Below are positions 21,292-30,214 of a DNA stretch of 40,293 nucleotides, piece after piece. A program made the translations under genes and the position numbers. This DNA comes from Nitrosospira multiformis (GTDB lineage Bacteria > Pseudomonadota > Gammaproteobacteria > Burkholderiales > Nitrosomonadaceae): assembly GCF_003050865.1 (NCBI RefSeq), contig NZ_QAOK01000027.1:1-40293 (forward strand), read 5' to 3'. The notes under the pieces are model-generated. The model ran no database searches and had not been told where the DNA came from. It worked only from the letters and a program-made list of their open reading frames with translations. Every line of letters begins with the position of its first letter. Position 1 is the stretch's first letter.

Positions 21292-21380
21292 CGTCATTCC
21301 GGGCCTGGCCCGGAATCCAGCCCAAACCAATAATGGGGTACTTTGAATGTCACTGGATACCGGTTTTCGCCGATATGACG
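21292..21380. repeat. REPIN/MITE-like nested palindromic element
   Basis: The 89-bp element is bounded by CGTCAT and its complement ATGACG. Inside the left end is a perfect 10-bp palindrome, ATTCCGGGCC-T-GGCCCGGAAT (21296-21316). CCGGAATCCAG on the left pairs with CTGGATACCGG on the right with one mismatch. The CGTCATTCC start and ATGACG end match a palindromic repeat type commonly scattered between proteobacterial genes. It lies between the regB start and the ribE leader. Confidence 0.75.
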
Positions 21381-21486
21381 TTTGTACTGTTTGCTCGCCG
21401 AATTAATAGTAACTCCCATGGGCTTCTCTAGAGGCTTCTCCAAGGCTTCGCTATATTATCCCCGAACATTAGCGTATATTGCCATG

Positions 21487-21519
21487 CAGGACCATGCGGC
21501 AAATTGCCGCATGGTCCTG
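21487..21519. repeat. Perfect 33-bp palindrome in the ribE leader
   Basis: CAGGACCATGCGGCAA and its exact complement TTGCCGCATGGTCCTG are separated by a single A. It ends 55 bp upstream of the ribE start. There is no T-run after it on either strand, so it is not a standard terminator. I find no conserved FMN riboswitch sequence here. Confidence 0.85.
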
Positions 21520-21574
21520 GAAAAGGGAAAAGGGGACAATATCGATATGGATATTTGAAAGCAGGAAAGACCCG

Positions 21575-22198
21575 ATGTTCACAGGAATTGTCGAAGCTGT
21601 CGGCGAGATCAAAACGGCCAGCCCGCAGGAAAATGGCTTAAGCTTGCGCATTGCGCCAGGCAAGCTGTCTCTGGCAGACACAAAAGTCGGCGACAGCATC
21701 GCGGTAAATGGTGTATGCCTCACCGTTATCGCGCTGGCGGACAACCTGTTATCTGTAGACGTCTCACGCGAAACATTGCAGTGCACGCAAGGACTGGATA
21801 AACCGGGTGGAAAGGTTAATCTCGAAAAATCGCTGCGCCTGTCCGACAGGCTGGGTGGCCACCTCGTCAGCGGTCATGTCGACGGAGTTGGAGAGGTGAG
21901 AGAGTTTCAGTCTCTGGGCGAAAGCTGCCTGCTTGCGATCCGGTTGCCGGATTCGCTGCTGAAATATGTCGCCAAAAAAGGTTCGATTACGGTGAACGGC
22001 GTGAGCTTGACCGTTAACCGGGTAGAGGATAACGAATTGGAGATCAACCTCATTCCCCATACACTGGCTGAAACGACGCTGAAAGGATTGGAAGCGGGTG
22101 CCAGGGTAAATGTAGAAGTGGATATGCTCGCACGCTACGTGGAGCGCCTGCTGGTAATGGACGACAAGCGCAGGAGCGAGCGCTCGATTCAGACATGA
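21575..22198 (+). CDS. ribE: Riboflavin synthase (alpha chain)
   Basis: Riboflavin synthase dismutates two molecules of 6,7-dimethyl-8-ribityllumazine to riboflavin. The 207-residue protein begins with the invariant MFTGIVE. It has two lumazine-binding repeats, the first around VNGVCLTV (44-51) and the second starting at HLVSGHVDGVGEV (96-108) and containing VNGVSLTV. The frame opens at 21479, but the MFTGIVE start at 21575 is clearly right. It heads the operon ribE-ribBA-ribH-nusB-thiL-pgpA, and its stop overlaps the ribBA start (ATGA). Other naming schemes call this gene ribC. Confidence 0.96.
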   Translation: MFTGIVEAVGEIKTASPQENGLSLRIAPGKLSLADTKVGDSIAVNGVCLTVIALADNLLSVDVSRETLQCTQGLDKPGGKVNLEKSLRLSDRLGGHLVSGHVDGVGEVREFQSLGESCLLAIRLPDSLLKYVAKKGSITVNGVSLTVNRVEDNELEINLIPHTLAETTLKGLEAGARVNVEVDMLARYVERLLVMDDKRRSERSIQT

Positions 22199-23328
22199 TC
22201 ATCAGTTCAGTTCAGGAAATCATTGCGGACATCAAGACCGGCCGCATGGTCATTCTCGTCGACGAGGAAAACCGCGAAAACGAGGGAGACCTGATTCTGG
22301 CAGCAGATTTCATTACACCGGCAGCCATCAATTTCATGGCAACGTACGGGCGCGGCCTGATCTGCCTGACGCTGATGGAGGAACGCTGCCGCCAGCTCAA
22401 TCTGCCCTTGATGGTGGCGGCTAACCGGTCTCCGCTAGGCACCAATTTCACGGTTTCCATCGAAGCCGCGACCGGCGTGACCACCGGAATTTCCGCCGCC
22501 GACCGCGCCCGCACGGTACAGGCTGCCGTGAATCGGGATGCAAAACCGGATGACCTCGTCCAGCCGGGACATATTTTTCCGCTCATGGCGCAAAACGGCG
22601 GCGTGCTCGTGCGCGCCGGCCACACAGAAGCCGGTTGCGATCTGGCGCATCTGGCGGGACTCACCCCCGCCTCCGTCATCTGCGAAATACTGAATGAAGA
22701 CGGGAGCATGGCGCGTCTCCCCGACCTGGTCGAGTTTGCGGCAAAGCATCAACTCAGGATCGGCGCTATTGCCGACCTCATCCATTATCGCAGCCGTACG
22801 GAAAGCCTGGTAGAACGCATTGTAGAACGTCCCATCCAGACAGCGCACGGGAGATTCCAGCTCGTTGCCTACCTGGACAAAACCGCCAATACGGTCCACC
22901 TGGCGCTGGTAAAGGGAGCGATCGATCCCGACGATGAAACCTTGGTAAGAGTGCATGAGCCGCTTTCGGCCATGGACCTTCTCGATCTGGAGGATGATAC
23001 CCACTCCTGGAATCTGAACGAGGCCCTGCGCATCATCAGCGACGCGGAACGCGGTGTTATCGTACTGCTTCATCGCAGGGAAAGCAGATCGGAGCTGATG
23101 GAAAGGGTGTTACCAGCAAAACTGCCGCACCGTCCGGCGGCTAAGGCTGACCTGCGTAATTATGGCATTGGCGCGCAGATCCTCAAGGATCTCAACGTGA
23201 GGAAGATGCGCTTACTGGCCGTTCCCCGAAAAATGCCGAGCATGACGGGCTTCGGACTTGAAGTCACCGGCTATCTGGAGCCGGAAGATAAAAGCCGGCT
23301 GACGAAAGGTCGCCAGGCGGTTCGTTGA
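22195..23328 (+). CDS. ribBA: 3,4-dihydroxy-2-butanone 4-phosphate synthase with degenerate GTP cyclohydrolase II domain
   Basis: The N-terminal RibB domain converts ribulose 5-phosphate to 3,4-dihydroxy-2-butanone 4-phosphate for lumazine synthesis. It has [12 protein letters not shown] (22-33), YGRGLICL and [10 protein letters not shown]. The C-terminal domain has the RibA fold, seen in [12 protein letters not shown] and [12 protein letters not shown]. It lacks the zinc-binding pattern SECLTGD...RCDCG, and no cysteine occurs in that region. It therefore probably has no GTP cyclohydrolase II activity, as known for similar proteins in other proteobacteria. A true ribA would then be needed elsewhere. 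The start overlaps the ribE stop by 4 bp. It is 377 residues long. Confidence 0.93.
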   Translation: MIISSVQEIIADIKTGRMVILVDEENRENEGDLILAADFITPAAINFMATYGRGLICLTLMEERCRQLNLPLMVAANRSPLGTNFTVSIEAATGVTTGISAADRARTVQAAVNRDAKPDDLVQPGHIFPLMAQNGGVLVRAGHTEAGCDLAHLAGLTPASVICEILNEDGSMARLPDLVEFAAKHQLRIGAIADLIHYRSRTESLVERIVERPIQTAHGRFQLVAYLDKTANTVHLALVKGAIDPDDETLVRVHEPLSAMDLLDLEDDTHSWNLNEALRIISDAERGVIVLLHRRESRSELMERVLPAKLPHRPAAKADLRNYGIGAQILKDLNVRKMRLLAVPRKMPSMTGFGLEVTGYLEPEDKSRLTKGRQAVR

Positions 23329-23443
23329 TAATTTTTTGAACCCGCAACTTAAACCTGCCATCCGCTAATAGATAAGAGGCGGCAGGCTGATACATCAAAC
23401 GTTTCTCCAACCTTTGCAATCAGATCTTGTTACAGGAGCGAAC

Positions 23444-23926
23444 ATGGCACGATACGAAAATATTCTTGAGCTCGAACCCAATCTCGACGGTGAAGATCTC
23501 AGCATTGGCATTGTCATGAGCCGCTTTAATATCGAGGTAGGCGAGGGATTGCTGGGCGCATGCGTGGAGGAACTGATGAAACAGGGTGTCGACGCAGGGA
23601 ATGTCGTTCTGGTTTCGGTTCCGGGGGCGCTTGAAATCCCTTTGGCGTTGCAAAAGATGGCCTTGACTGACCAGTTCGATACGCTGATCGCTCTGGGCGC
23701 AGTCATACGCGGAGAGACGTACCATTTCGAAGTCGTTTCCGAGCAATCCACCAAAGGAGTTGCCACGGTGCAACTGGATACGGGGATTCCCATCGCCAAT
23801 GGCATACTCACGACCGATACCGACGACCAGGCGCTGACGCGCATGAGCCAGAAGGGTGCTGAAGCTGCGCGGGTCGCGATTGAGATGGCTAACCTGCAAA
23901 GAACGCTCGATGAAATGGAGCAATGA
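23444..23926 (+). CDS. ribH: 6,7-dimethyl-8-ribityllumazine synthase
   Basis: RibH condenses the pyrimidine intermediate with 3,4-dihydroxy-2-butanone 4-phosphate to form lumazine, the substrate of RibE. The 160-residue protein has IGIVMSRFN near the N-terminus, [14 protein letters not shown] and [14 protein letters not shown], where the His is catalytic. The tail after [11 protein letters not shown] is typical. The ATG at 23444 follows AGGAG (23434-23438) with 5-bp spacing. It overlaps the nusB start by 17 bp. A gap of 115 bp separates it from ribBA. Confidence 0.96.
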   Translation: MARYENILELEPNLDGEDLSIGIVMSRFNIEVGEGLLGACVEELMKQGVDAGNVVLVSVPGALEIPLALQKMALTDQFDTLIALGAVIRGETYHFEVVSEQSTKGVATVQLDTGIPIANGILTTDTDDQALTRMSQKGAEAARVAIEMANLQRTLDEMEQ

Positions 23927-24455
23927 AACACTGGAGCCATGGGTGGCAAAAGAAGCAGAACGCGATGCAGAATCAGGTGGGAAGCGGGAAGTGAAACGGG
24001 CGGAGAGACGGGGAACGGGTACTGCGCGAAAAAGCCGCCGGCGGCTGGCGCGTGAACTGGCTTTGCAGGGGTTGTATCAGTGGTGCGTAGCGGGTGGAAG
24101 CGCCGGTACCATCGAAGCGCAGCTACGGGATACGGAGGAATTCCCGAAAACGGACGAGGAATATTTCTCCCGTCTGCTCCATGGCGTGTTGACGGAAGCA
24201 CCCGAGCTCGAGAAGGAAATCCAGCCCTGTCTCGATCGCCCATTCAACGAACTCAGTCCGGTGGAGATTTCGATATTACTGCTCGGTACCTATGAGCTGG
24301 AGCGACATCCGGAAATACCGTATCGGGCAGTCATCAATGAAGCGGTTGAACTGGCCAAAGCCTACGGCGGCACGCATGGCCATAAATATGTCAATGGCGT
24401 GCTCGATAAATTGGCGGCAAAACTGAGAGCGGTCGAGATCAGGGCAAAACTTTGA
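23910..24455 (+). CDS. nusB: Transcription antitermination protein NusB
   Basis: NusB binds boxA RNA with NusE (ribosomal protein S10) and prevents premature termination of rRNA transcripts. The conserved core begins with [15 protein letters not shown], followed by the helical body. It contains [30 protein letters not shown] and [11 protein letters not shown], all standard NusB features. The chosen ATG at 23910 lies inside the end of ribH and gives 181 residues. This leaves an N-terminal basic extension of about 45 residues before the core, longer than in E. coli, so the true start could be further in. ribH-nusB is a conserved gene pair. Confidence 0.93.
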   Translation: MKWSNETLEPWVAKEAERDAESGGKREVKRAERRGTGTARKSRRRLARELALQGLYQWCVAGGSAGTIEAQLRDTEEFPKTDEEYFSRLLHGVLTEAPELEKEIQPCLDRPFNELSPVEISILLLGTYELERHPEIPYRAVINEAVELAKAYGGTHGHKYVNGVLDKLAAKLRAVEIRAKL

Positions 24456-24549
24456 CTGCGGGACGTACCCGGAACTGCTCGACCGTTTCCGCCGCTTCTG
24501 GCATGAAGTGACGACATGAATTGATCCTGTTGACGAAGTATTGTATTAA

Positions 24550-25536
24550 GTGTTGTCGGAATTTGACATCATCCGGTCTTTTTTCACCCGCTCCGCTCCC
24601 GCCACGGTGTTGGGTATAGGGGACGATGCAGCGCTCATCAGGCCTGCACCCGGGATGGAACTGGCAATTTCGACCGACATGCTGGTTTCCGGGCGTCATT
24701 TTTTCGAAGATGTGGATCCGTACAAGCTCGGCCACAAATCTCTGGCAGTGAATCTTTCCGATATGGCGGCAATGGGTGCCCGTCCCCGTTGGGCAACCCT
24801 TTCGCTGGCGCTGCCAGAATCAGTAGTACAAAAGGATGAGTCATGGCTGCGAGCGTTTGCTGACGGGTTTTTCGCACTTGCTCATGTCCATCAGGTGGAC
24901 CTGATCGGTGGCGATACCACCAACGGTCCCCTGAATATCTGCGTGACGATCATTGGCGAAGCGCCGGAAGGAAAAGCCTTGCGCCGCAGCGGTGCCAGGG
25001 CGGGTGATGATATCTGGGTTTCGGGCTACCTCGGGGAGGCCGCTCTCGCGCTTGCTTACCGAAAAAAAAAGATCATGCCGGAACCGAGCGAAGTGGAAAC
25101 CGCGGAAGTGGAAGTCCTTATGGCCGCGCTTGAGATGCCCATTCCCCGCGTGGAGTTGGGACAGCGCCTGATCGGCCTTGCCCATAGCGCCATCGATATT
25201 TCAGACGGTCTGCTGGCCGACCTCGGACATATTCTGGGGTGTTCAAGAGTGGCGGCTGTTGTCAGAATCGATCAGATGCTGCGTTCGTCGGCGATGGAGA
25301 AACATTTTCCCCACCCTTTGGCGATAGAATGCCTGCTTGCGGGAGGAGACGATTATGAGTTGTGCTTTACCGTGCCGAAGTCGGAGCGAACAAATGTGGA
25401 ACTGCTTTCGCGCGAGGAAGGCATTCCGTTAACACGTATTGGTAGCATCGAGGAGGGAGCAGGCTTGGTCGTGCTCGATTCCGCAGGCAGAACAGTCACT
25501 ACGAGAGTCAAAGGCTATGACCATTTCCAAGTCTGA
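24550..25536 (+). CDS. thiL: Thiamine-monophosphate kinase
   Basis: ThiL phosphorylates thiamine monophosphate to the cofactor thiamine pyrophosphate. The N-terminus LSEFDIIRSFFTR is followed by the ATP- and magnesium-binding GIGDDAALI. STDMLVSGRHF, GHKSLAVNLSDMAAMGA and DLIGGDTTNG are conserved motifs. ISDGLLADLGHIL is typical of the C-terminal half. The start is a GTG at 24550 with a TTG immediately after. Neither has a strong ribosome binding site. The 328-residue length is normal. It follows nusB after 94 bp and overlaps pgpA by 20 bp, the usual nusB-thiL-pgpA order. Confidence 0.94.
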   Translation: MLSEFDIIRSFFTRSAPATVLGIGDDAALIRPAPGMELAISTDMLVSGRHFFEDVDPYKLGHKSLAVNLSDMAAMGARPRWATLSLALPESVVQKDESWLRAFADGFFALAHVHQVDLIGGDTTNGPLNICVTIIGEAPEGKALRRSGARAGDDIWVSGYLGEAALALAYRKKKIMPEPSEVETAEVEVLMAALEMPIPRVELGQRLIGLAHSAIDISDGLLADLGHILGCSRVAAVVRIDQMLRSSAMEKHFPHPLAIECLLAGGDDYELCFTVPKSERTNVELLSREEGIPLTRIGSIEEGAGLVVLDSAGRTVTTRVKGYDHFQV

Positions 25537-26149
25537 CAACCGGAGCGATAATTCGCCTGACCGCAACCCTGTCGAGGTGGAATCCACGCCCGCCCCTTCT
25601 ATCGACAAGGGGAATGAAGCCCGACGAGAGGCTCTTCCGCTCCTGCCTTCCCTCTGGATCGAACGGCCGATACCTGACAAGACATTCATTCGCAGCAGCG
25701 TGGCACATTTCATCGCCTTCGCCGGAGGGGCCGGATTGAGTCCCGTGGCACCCGGCACAGCCGGTACCCTGATCGCGTTCCCCCTGTTCTGGGCACTCGA
25801 ATATATTTTCGATTCCTTCGGTTTTCTCCTGTTTCTTGTTGCCGCGTTTGGTGTCGGCATCTGGGCTTGCGGGGTGACAGGCCGGGCACTGAGGAATCCC
25901 GATCACGGCGGTATCGTCTGGGATGAGGTCACCGCTTTCCTGCTGGTGCTGTTCTTTACACCCAAGGGCCTGATGTGGCAGGCATTCGCATTTCTGCTGT
26001 TTCGCTTGTTCGATATAATCAAACCGGCACCTATCCGTTACTACGAAAAAAAACTGCATGGCGGATTTGGTGTGATGTTCGACGACCTGCTGGCGGCTTT
26101 CTTCACGCTTTTGTGTCTGGCCTTCTGGAAGGCTTATGTGACCGGTTAG
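25517..26149 (+). CDS. pgpA: Phosphatidylglycerophosphatase A
   Basis: PgpA removes the phosphate from phosphatidylglycerophosphate to make phosphatidylglycerol in the inner membrane. Conserved features are GGAGLSPVAPGTAGTL, GIVWDEVTAFLL, FRLFDIIKPAPIRYYEKKLHGGFGVMFDDLLAA and several membrane segments in the final 150 residues. The N-terminus has an extension of about 60 polar residues before the conserved core, longer than in E. coli PgpA. The ATG at 25517 lies inside the end of thiL, implying coupling. The length is 210 residues. Confidence 0.93.
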   Translation: MTISKSDNRSDNSPDRNPVEVESTPAPSIDKGNEARREALPLLPSLWIERPIPDKTFIRSSVAHFIAFAGGAGLSPVAPGTAGTLIAFPLFWALEYIFDSFGFLLFLVAAFGVGIWACGVTGRALRNPDHGGIVWDEVTAFLLVLFFTPKGLMWQAFAFLLFRLFDIIKPAPIRYYEKKLHGGFGVMFDDLLAAFFTLLCLAFWKAYVTG

Positions 26150-26232
26150 CCAATACGTTCCAATAGGCGCCGCAGATGCGGGCATTTTTCTAGCAAGTAT
26201 CGGGGAAATGGATTTCAGGAGGAGCAACCGAC

Positions 26233-26742
26233 ATGGATGATATGATGCTTCAGGATCTGGCGATGCGGGTTGGAACAGCGCTTGCCCAGCAGGAATTGAT
26301 GCTCGTCACGGCCGAATCCTGTACCGGCGGGTGGCTGGGACAGGTCATTACTTCAGTCGCCGGGAGTTCCGGCTGGTATGAGCGCGGCTTCATTACCTAT
26401 GCTACGGCTTCGAAACAGGAAATGCTGGGCGTGAGTAACGCCACCCTCGAACAGTACGGTTCGGTATCGGAACAGACAGCCTCCGAAATGGCCGCGGGTG
26501 CGATTGCACGCAGTCATGCCCAGGTGGCAGTGTCAGTAACCGGTATTGCCGGACCGGATGGTGGTATCGAGGAAAAGCCGGTCGGAATGGTATGCTTTGC
26601 CTGGATAATGAAAGAGGGAATGGCGCTCGCCGAAACGCGATATTTCAGCGGCAGTCGCGAGGAGATAAGGCGCCAATCCGTGTCGGGAGCGCTACAAGGC
26701 CTGATCGATCTGCTACACAGTATCCCGCCCACCGTCGCATGA
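26233..26742 (+). CDS. pncC: Nicotinamide-nucleotide amidohydrolase PncC (CinA C-terminal domain protein)
   Basis: PncC deamidates nicotinamide mononucleotide to nicotinic acid mononucleotide in NAD recycling. The protein is the stand-alone CinA C-terminal domain of 169 residues. It has the motif TAESCTGGWLGQVIT with the catalytic serine region, YERGFITYATASKQEMLGV and VSVTGIAGPDGG. A GGAGGAG ribosome binding site lies just upstream of the ATG. It follows pgpA after 83 bp, a common neighbourhood in proteobacteria, and is convergent with the next gene, 11 bp away. Confidence 0.94.
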   Translation: MDDMMLQDLAMRVGTALAQQELMLVTAESCTGGWLGQVITSVAGSSGWYERGFITYATASKQEMLGVSNATLEQYGSVSEQTASEMAAGAIARSHAQVAVSVTGIAGPDGGIEEKPVGMVCFAWIMKEGMALAETRYFSGSREEIRRQSVSGALQGLIDLLHSIPPTVA

Positions 26743-26753
26743 CTCTCTGTCGC

Positions 26754-27401
26754 TCAATGATCGCTCTCATGCGCGCCATGACGGGACATCAGCCGGTCAC
26801 TATAGGCGATTGCAATTGCGGACAACAGGAAAACTATGTGGATTCCGGTCTGGGCCAGGATCGTTTTCTCGTCATATGCATTGGCATTGATGAATGTCTT
26901 CAACAGATGAATGGAAGAGATGCCGATAATAGCAGTGGAGAGCTTGACTTTCAGCACTGTTGCGTTGACATGGGATAACCACTCCGGCTGATCGGGGTGT
27001 CCTTCCAGATTCATACGGGAGACAAAAGTCTCATAACCTCCGATGATCACCATGATGAGTAGGTTGGAGATCATCACCACGTCGATCAGACCCAGTACGA
27101 CCAGCATGATCGTCGTTTCCCCGATCTTCCTGGGAGGAGCGGCGCCCTCGATCGAGACTGCATCCAGGGTGTGCTCCAGCGCCTCCTTGTTACCCATCAC
27201 TGCTCCGATCAGGTCAAGTAATTCCACCCAGAAGTGATAGACGTAGACGCATTGCGCAAGAATCAGCCCAAGGTACAGGGGCAATTGCAGCCAGCGTGTG
27301 GTAAATATGAAATATGCCAGCGGCTGGATCTTCCTTGACCTCCCGAGGTAGACGGTTGGAGGGGTGTCGTTGGTATCGTTAGAGTCCTCGTTGATTTTCA
27401 T
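26754..27401 (-). CDS. UPF0114 family membrane protein (YqhA-like)
   Basis: This 215-residue integral membrane protein belongs to the UPF0114/YqhA family of unknown function. Its hydrophobic segments include LQLPLYLGLILAQCVYVYHF, IMLVVLGLIDVVMISNLLIM and the C-terminal IHIVFLLSAIAIAYSDRLM. The stretch VIIGGYETFVSRM is a family signature. A polar N-terminal tail precedes the first membrane segment. It is convergent with pncC and divergent from the TPR gene. No function should be inferred beyond membrane location. Confidence 0.88.
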   Translation of the reverse strand: MKINEDSNDTNDTPPTVYLGRSRKIQPLAYFIFTTRWLQLPLYLGLILAQCVYVYHFWVELLDLIGAVMGNKEALEHTLDAVSIEGAAPPRKIGETTIMLVVLGLIDVVMISNLLIMVIIGGYETFVSRMNLEGHPDQPEWLSHVNATVLKVKLSTAIIGISSIHLLKTFINANAYDEKTILAQTGIHIVFLLSAIAIAYSDRLMSRHGAHESDH

Positions 27402-27553
27402 TCAATTCTGTGGATTTTGCGGTGAAAAATACCTGCTATTTTACACGCCGGCTGTTTCGTTGCGCACATCGTTCATGTGGTTTCGACAGTCCATCGACGT
27501 ACTATGTACTATGATCTGCCGATGCCCCTCCCGAATAAGAGAAGAATACGAAC

Positions 27554-28990
27554 ATGACCGCGATTTCTCCCCTCGCGCTGGTGGCTCTTGTGTCGGCCTC
27601 GTTTTTGCCGCTCTTGCCACATGTCAGCGCGAAAACTCCGGAGCAGGTTTTTACGGAGGAAAGGGGCCGCATCGTGTCGGTTGATATGTTGAATGCACAG
27701 GGTGAGCTGGCTGCTCAGGGCAGTGGGGTGGCGCTGGGCGCGGATCAGGTAATCACTACTTGCGATGTCACCCGGCAGGCAGAAAGCGCACGGGTGCGCT
27801 GGTCGGGAAGGGTATTCAAGGCCACGGCGGCGCCGCCCCAGACACATCTCAATCTTTGTCGCCTCCATGTTGCTGGTATGCACGCTCCATCGCTTGCTTT
27901 AGGCAGCGCAGAAAAGCTCAGGGTGGGACAACCGGTAAATGCAATCGGTCTGCCTCACGCGAGGCTCGGCGGCAAGTTGAAAGGAAACAGCAGCGAGGAA
28001 AGAAGGAATGGGCGAGACAGGATCTGCCCGATGTGCGATGGGAGCAAAGTCCCTGGATTGCAGGAGGAACACCGACGTGACCCGATCCTGGCCGAAGGCG
28101 CGGTGGCGGCAATGCGCCCCTATGCAGGGTCCCGTTACATGAGAATTTCGGCACCCCTCCTGCTGGGTTTCAGCGGTGGGGGACTATTCGACGAACAAGG
28201 CCGCCTGATCGGAATTCTCTCGCCGCAACGTGTAGAAGGTGAATCGCTTGCTTTCGTACTGCCGTCGGATTGGCTTGGCAGTCCCCCGGAAATGACACAC
28301 ATCCCCGGGTCGATGGACCCAAAGTCCGCGGACCCAAGGCAGGGCCTCGCCTGGCTCAATCAAACGCTGGCGCTGGAAAAGAAGGGCGACTGGCGCAGGT
28401 TGTTGAAACTCTCGCAGCAGGAGACCAGGCGCGACCCGTCGAATGCGGCTGCCTGGTTTAACGTGGGGATTGCTTCCTGCAATCTCAAGCAATATTCCCA
28501 AGCGGTCAACGCATACCGGGAAGCCATTCGTCACCATGCCGGCTATGCTGATGCGTGGCATAAACTCGGAGCGGCCTACGCGAATCTCAAAGACTACGAG
28601 AACGCAAGCCAGGCCTACGAGGATGCGCTTCGGATGGATCCCGATAATGGCGAGGCCTGGTACGATCTGGGCAATACTTACCATAACCTCAAAAAATATG
28701 CGCACACAATTCATGCCTACCGGCACGCCCTCCGGATTGACCCGGAAAATTTCAGGGCCTGGTACAAGCTGGGAGTGACCTATGACGAGTTGAAACTGCA
28801 CGGCGAGGCGGTTGAGGCATACCGGAAAACAGTGGTGCTCCAGCCGGAGAATGCGGATGCCTGGTACAACCTTGGGGTGGACTATGCCATTCTGGATGAG
28901 CGCGACAGGATACGCGAGATCTACCAGACGCTGCGCAAGCTGGACCCGTCCAAGGCCGAACGGTATTTCAACACTTATATCCTGCCATGA
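27554..28990 (+). CDS. Secreted protein with degenerate trypsin-like domain and TPR repeats
   Basis: A signal peptide (about residues 1-26, ending HVSA) leads into a trypsin/HtrA-fold domain (about 30-240). Ser207 is kept in GFSGGGLFD, and ILSPQR follows as in HtrA. The expected catalytic histidine is replaced by Asp71 (ITTCDVT), and the expected aspartate aligns with Asn100 (THLNLCRL). It is therefore probably not a protease. An insert at about 143-176 contains CPMC (158-161). Residues 295-470 carry about five TPR repeats (for example AWYDLGNTYHNLKKYAHTIH), suggesting protein binding in the periplasm. It diverges from the UPF0114 gene and lies upstream of recA, apparently as its own unit. 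Confidence 0.85.
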   Translation: MTAISPLALVALVSASFLPLLPHVSAKTPEQVFTEERGRIVSVDMLNAQGELAAQGSGVALGADQVITTCDVTRQAESARVRWSGRVFKATAAPPQTHLNLCRLHVAGMHAPSLALGSAEKLRVGQPVNAIGLPHARLGGKLKGNSSEERRNGRDRICPMCDGSKVPGLQEEHRRDPILAEGAVAAMRPYAGSRYMRISAPLLLGFSGGGLFDEQGRLIGILSPQRVEGESLAFVLPSDWLGSPPEMTHIPGSMDPKSADPRQGLAWLNQTLALEKKGDWRRLLKLSQQETRRDPSNAAAWFNVGIASCNLKQYSQAVNAYREAIRHHAGYADAWHKLGAAYANLKDYENASQAYEDALRMDPDNGEAWYDLGNTYHNLKKYAHTIHAYRHALRIDPENFRAWYKLGVTYDELKLHGEAVEAYRKTVVLQPENADAWYNLGVDYAILDERDRIREIYQTLRKLDPSKAERYFNTYILP

Positions 28991-29074
28991 AGATCCCCGG
29001 CGAATGTTCATTGGAGGAGAAGAATGTTTCCGGCACGGATAAAACAGGTGTCCGCTGAACACGTTGTCATTTTT

Positions 29075-29094
29075 CCCCTGCTTTCCCGCAGGGG
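29075..29094. other. Short hairpin upstream of recA
   Basis: CCCCTGC and GCAGGGG form a perfect 7-bp stem around TTTCCC, about 45 bp before the recA start. A possible -10 element (GATAAT, 29105-29110) follows. I see no T-run and no clear LexA box of the CTGT-N8-ACAG type, so its role is open. Confidence 0.4.
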
Positions 29095-29137
29095 TCACGT
29101 ATGCGATAATTGACCCATCTTCAAAGGAAAAAATTTC

Positions 29138-30157
29138 ATGGACGAAAACAGAAGCAAGGCATTGGCGGCGGCGCTTTCCCAGATCGAAAAGCAGTTCGGC
29201 AAAGGCTCGATCATGCGACTGGGGGCAAGCGATGTCGGCAAGGACGTGCAGGTCATCTCCACCGGTTCGCTGGGTCTGGATATTGCGCTGGGAGTGGGTG
29301 GCCTGCCACGCGGGCGGATTGTGGAAATCTATGGACCGGAATCCTCGGGCAAGACGACACTCACTCTGCAAGTAATCGCGGAGATGCAAAAAATGGGCGG
29401 CACAGCGGCATTCATCGATGCGGAACACGCGCTGGATTCGCAATACGCGCAAAAACTCGGCGTCAATGTTCAGGACTTGCTGATCTCACAGCCGGACAAC
29501 GGTGAGCAGGCGCTGGAAATAGCCGACATGCTGGTGCGCTCCGGCTCGATCGATGTGGTGGTTGTGGATTCCGTCGCGGCCCTCACCCCGCGGGCGGAAA
29601 TCGAAGGTGAGATGGGCGAGCCGCAAATGGGCCTTCACGCCCGGCTGATGTCGCAGGCGTTGCGCAAGCTCACCGGTAACATCAAGCGCAGCAATACCAT
29701 GGTGATTTTCATCAATCAGATACGCATGAAAATCGGTGTCATGTTCGGCAGCCCCGAAACCACGACCGGAGGCAATGCGCTGAAATTCTATGCATCCGTG
29801 CGTCTCGATATCCGCCGCACCGGTGCCATCAAGAAGGGCGAAGAGGTGATTGGCAGCGAAACCCGGGTGAAGGTGGTCAAGAACAAGGTGGCGCCCCCCT
29901 TCAGGCAGGCGGAATTCGATATTCTCTACGGAGAAGGCATTTCGCGCGAGGGCGAAATTGTCGAACTGGGCGTGCAGCACAAGCTGATTGATAAATCCGG
30001 CGCCTGGTATGCCTACAAGGGAGACAAGATAGGCCAGGGCAAGGATAACGCGCGCGAGTATCTGAAAGAGCATCACGACATTGCCATGGAGATCGAGTCG
30101 AAAATCCGGGCGGCTGTCGGAGTTTCCAACCCGGCCGAACCTGCACCCGTGGAATGA
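29138..30157 (+). CDS. recA: Recombinase RecA
   Basis: RecA forms filaments on single-stranded DNA, drives homologous pairing and triggers LexA cleavage. The 339-residue protein has Walker A GPESSGKT (66-73), the Walker B strand [10 protein letters not shown], and [20 protein letters not shown], which is the DNA-binding loop 2 region. [21 protein letters not shown] is also conserved. A ribosome binding site AAAGGAAAAAA precedes the ATG. It is followed by recX, then a lipoprotein gene and alaS. Confidence 0.98.
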   Translation: MDENRSKALAAALSQIEKQFGKGSIMRLGASDVGKDVQVISTGSLGLDIALGVGGLPRGRIVEIYGPESSGKTTLTLQVIAEMQKMGGTAAFIDAEHALDSQYAQKLGVNVQDLLISQPDNGEQALEIADMLVRSGSIDVVVVDSVAALTPRAEIEGEMGEPQMGLHARLMSQALRKLTGNIKRSNTMVIFINQIRMKIGVMFGSPETTTGGNALKFYASVRLDIRRTGAIKKGEEVIGSETRVKVVKNKVAPPFRQAEFDILYGEGISREGEIVELGVQHKLIDKSGAWYAYKGDKIGQGKDNAREYLKEHHDIAMEIESKIRAAVGVSNPAEPAPVE

Positions 30158-30214
30158 GTGTGGCAAGCGGCGGTGTAGCTTTTTAGATCCCGAAAGCAGA
30201 TTCCCGAAGGTGCC

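Noticed and set aside
21487-21519. Intrinsic terminator
   Set aside because: The hairpin is strong but is not followed by a T-run on either strand. It lies upstream of ribE, where no transcript should end.
21381-21574. FMN riboswitch upstream of ribE
   Set aside because: I looked for the conserved RFN element blocks and did not find them. The only strong structure is the 33-bp palindrome.
28991-29137. LexA/SOS box upstream of recA
   Set aside because: No CTGT-N8-ACAG match is present. The CCCCTGC...GCAGGGG hairpin has the wrong spacing for a LexA site.
28184-29452. 422-codon minus-strand frame
   Set aside because: It is antisense to the TPR repeats and to recA. Its repeating pattern mirrors the TPR codons.
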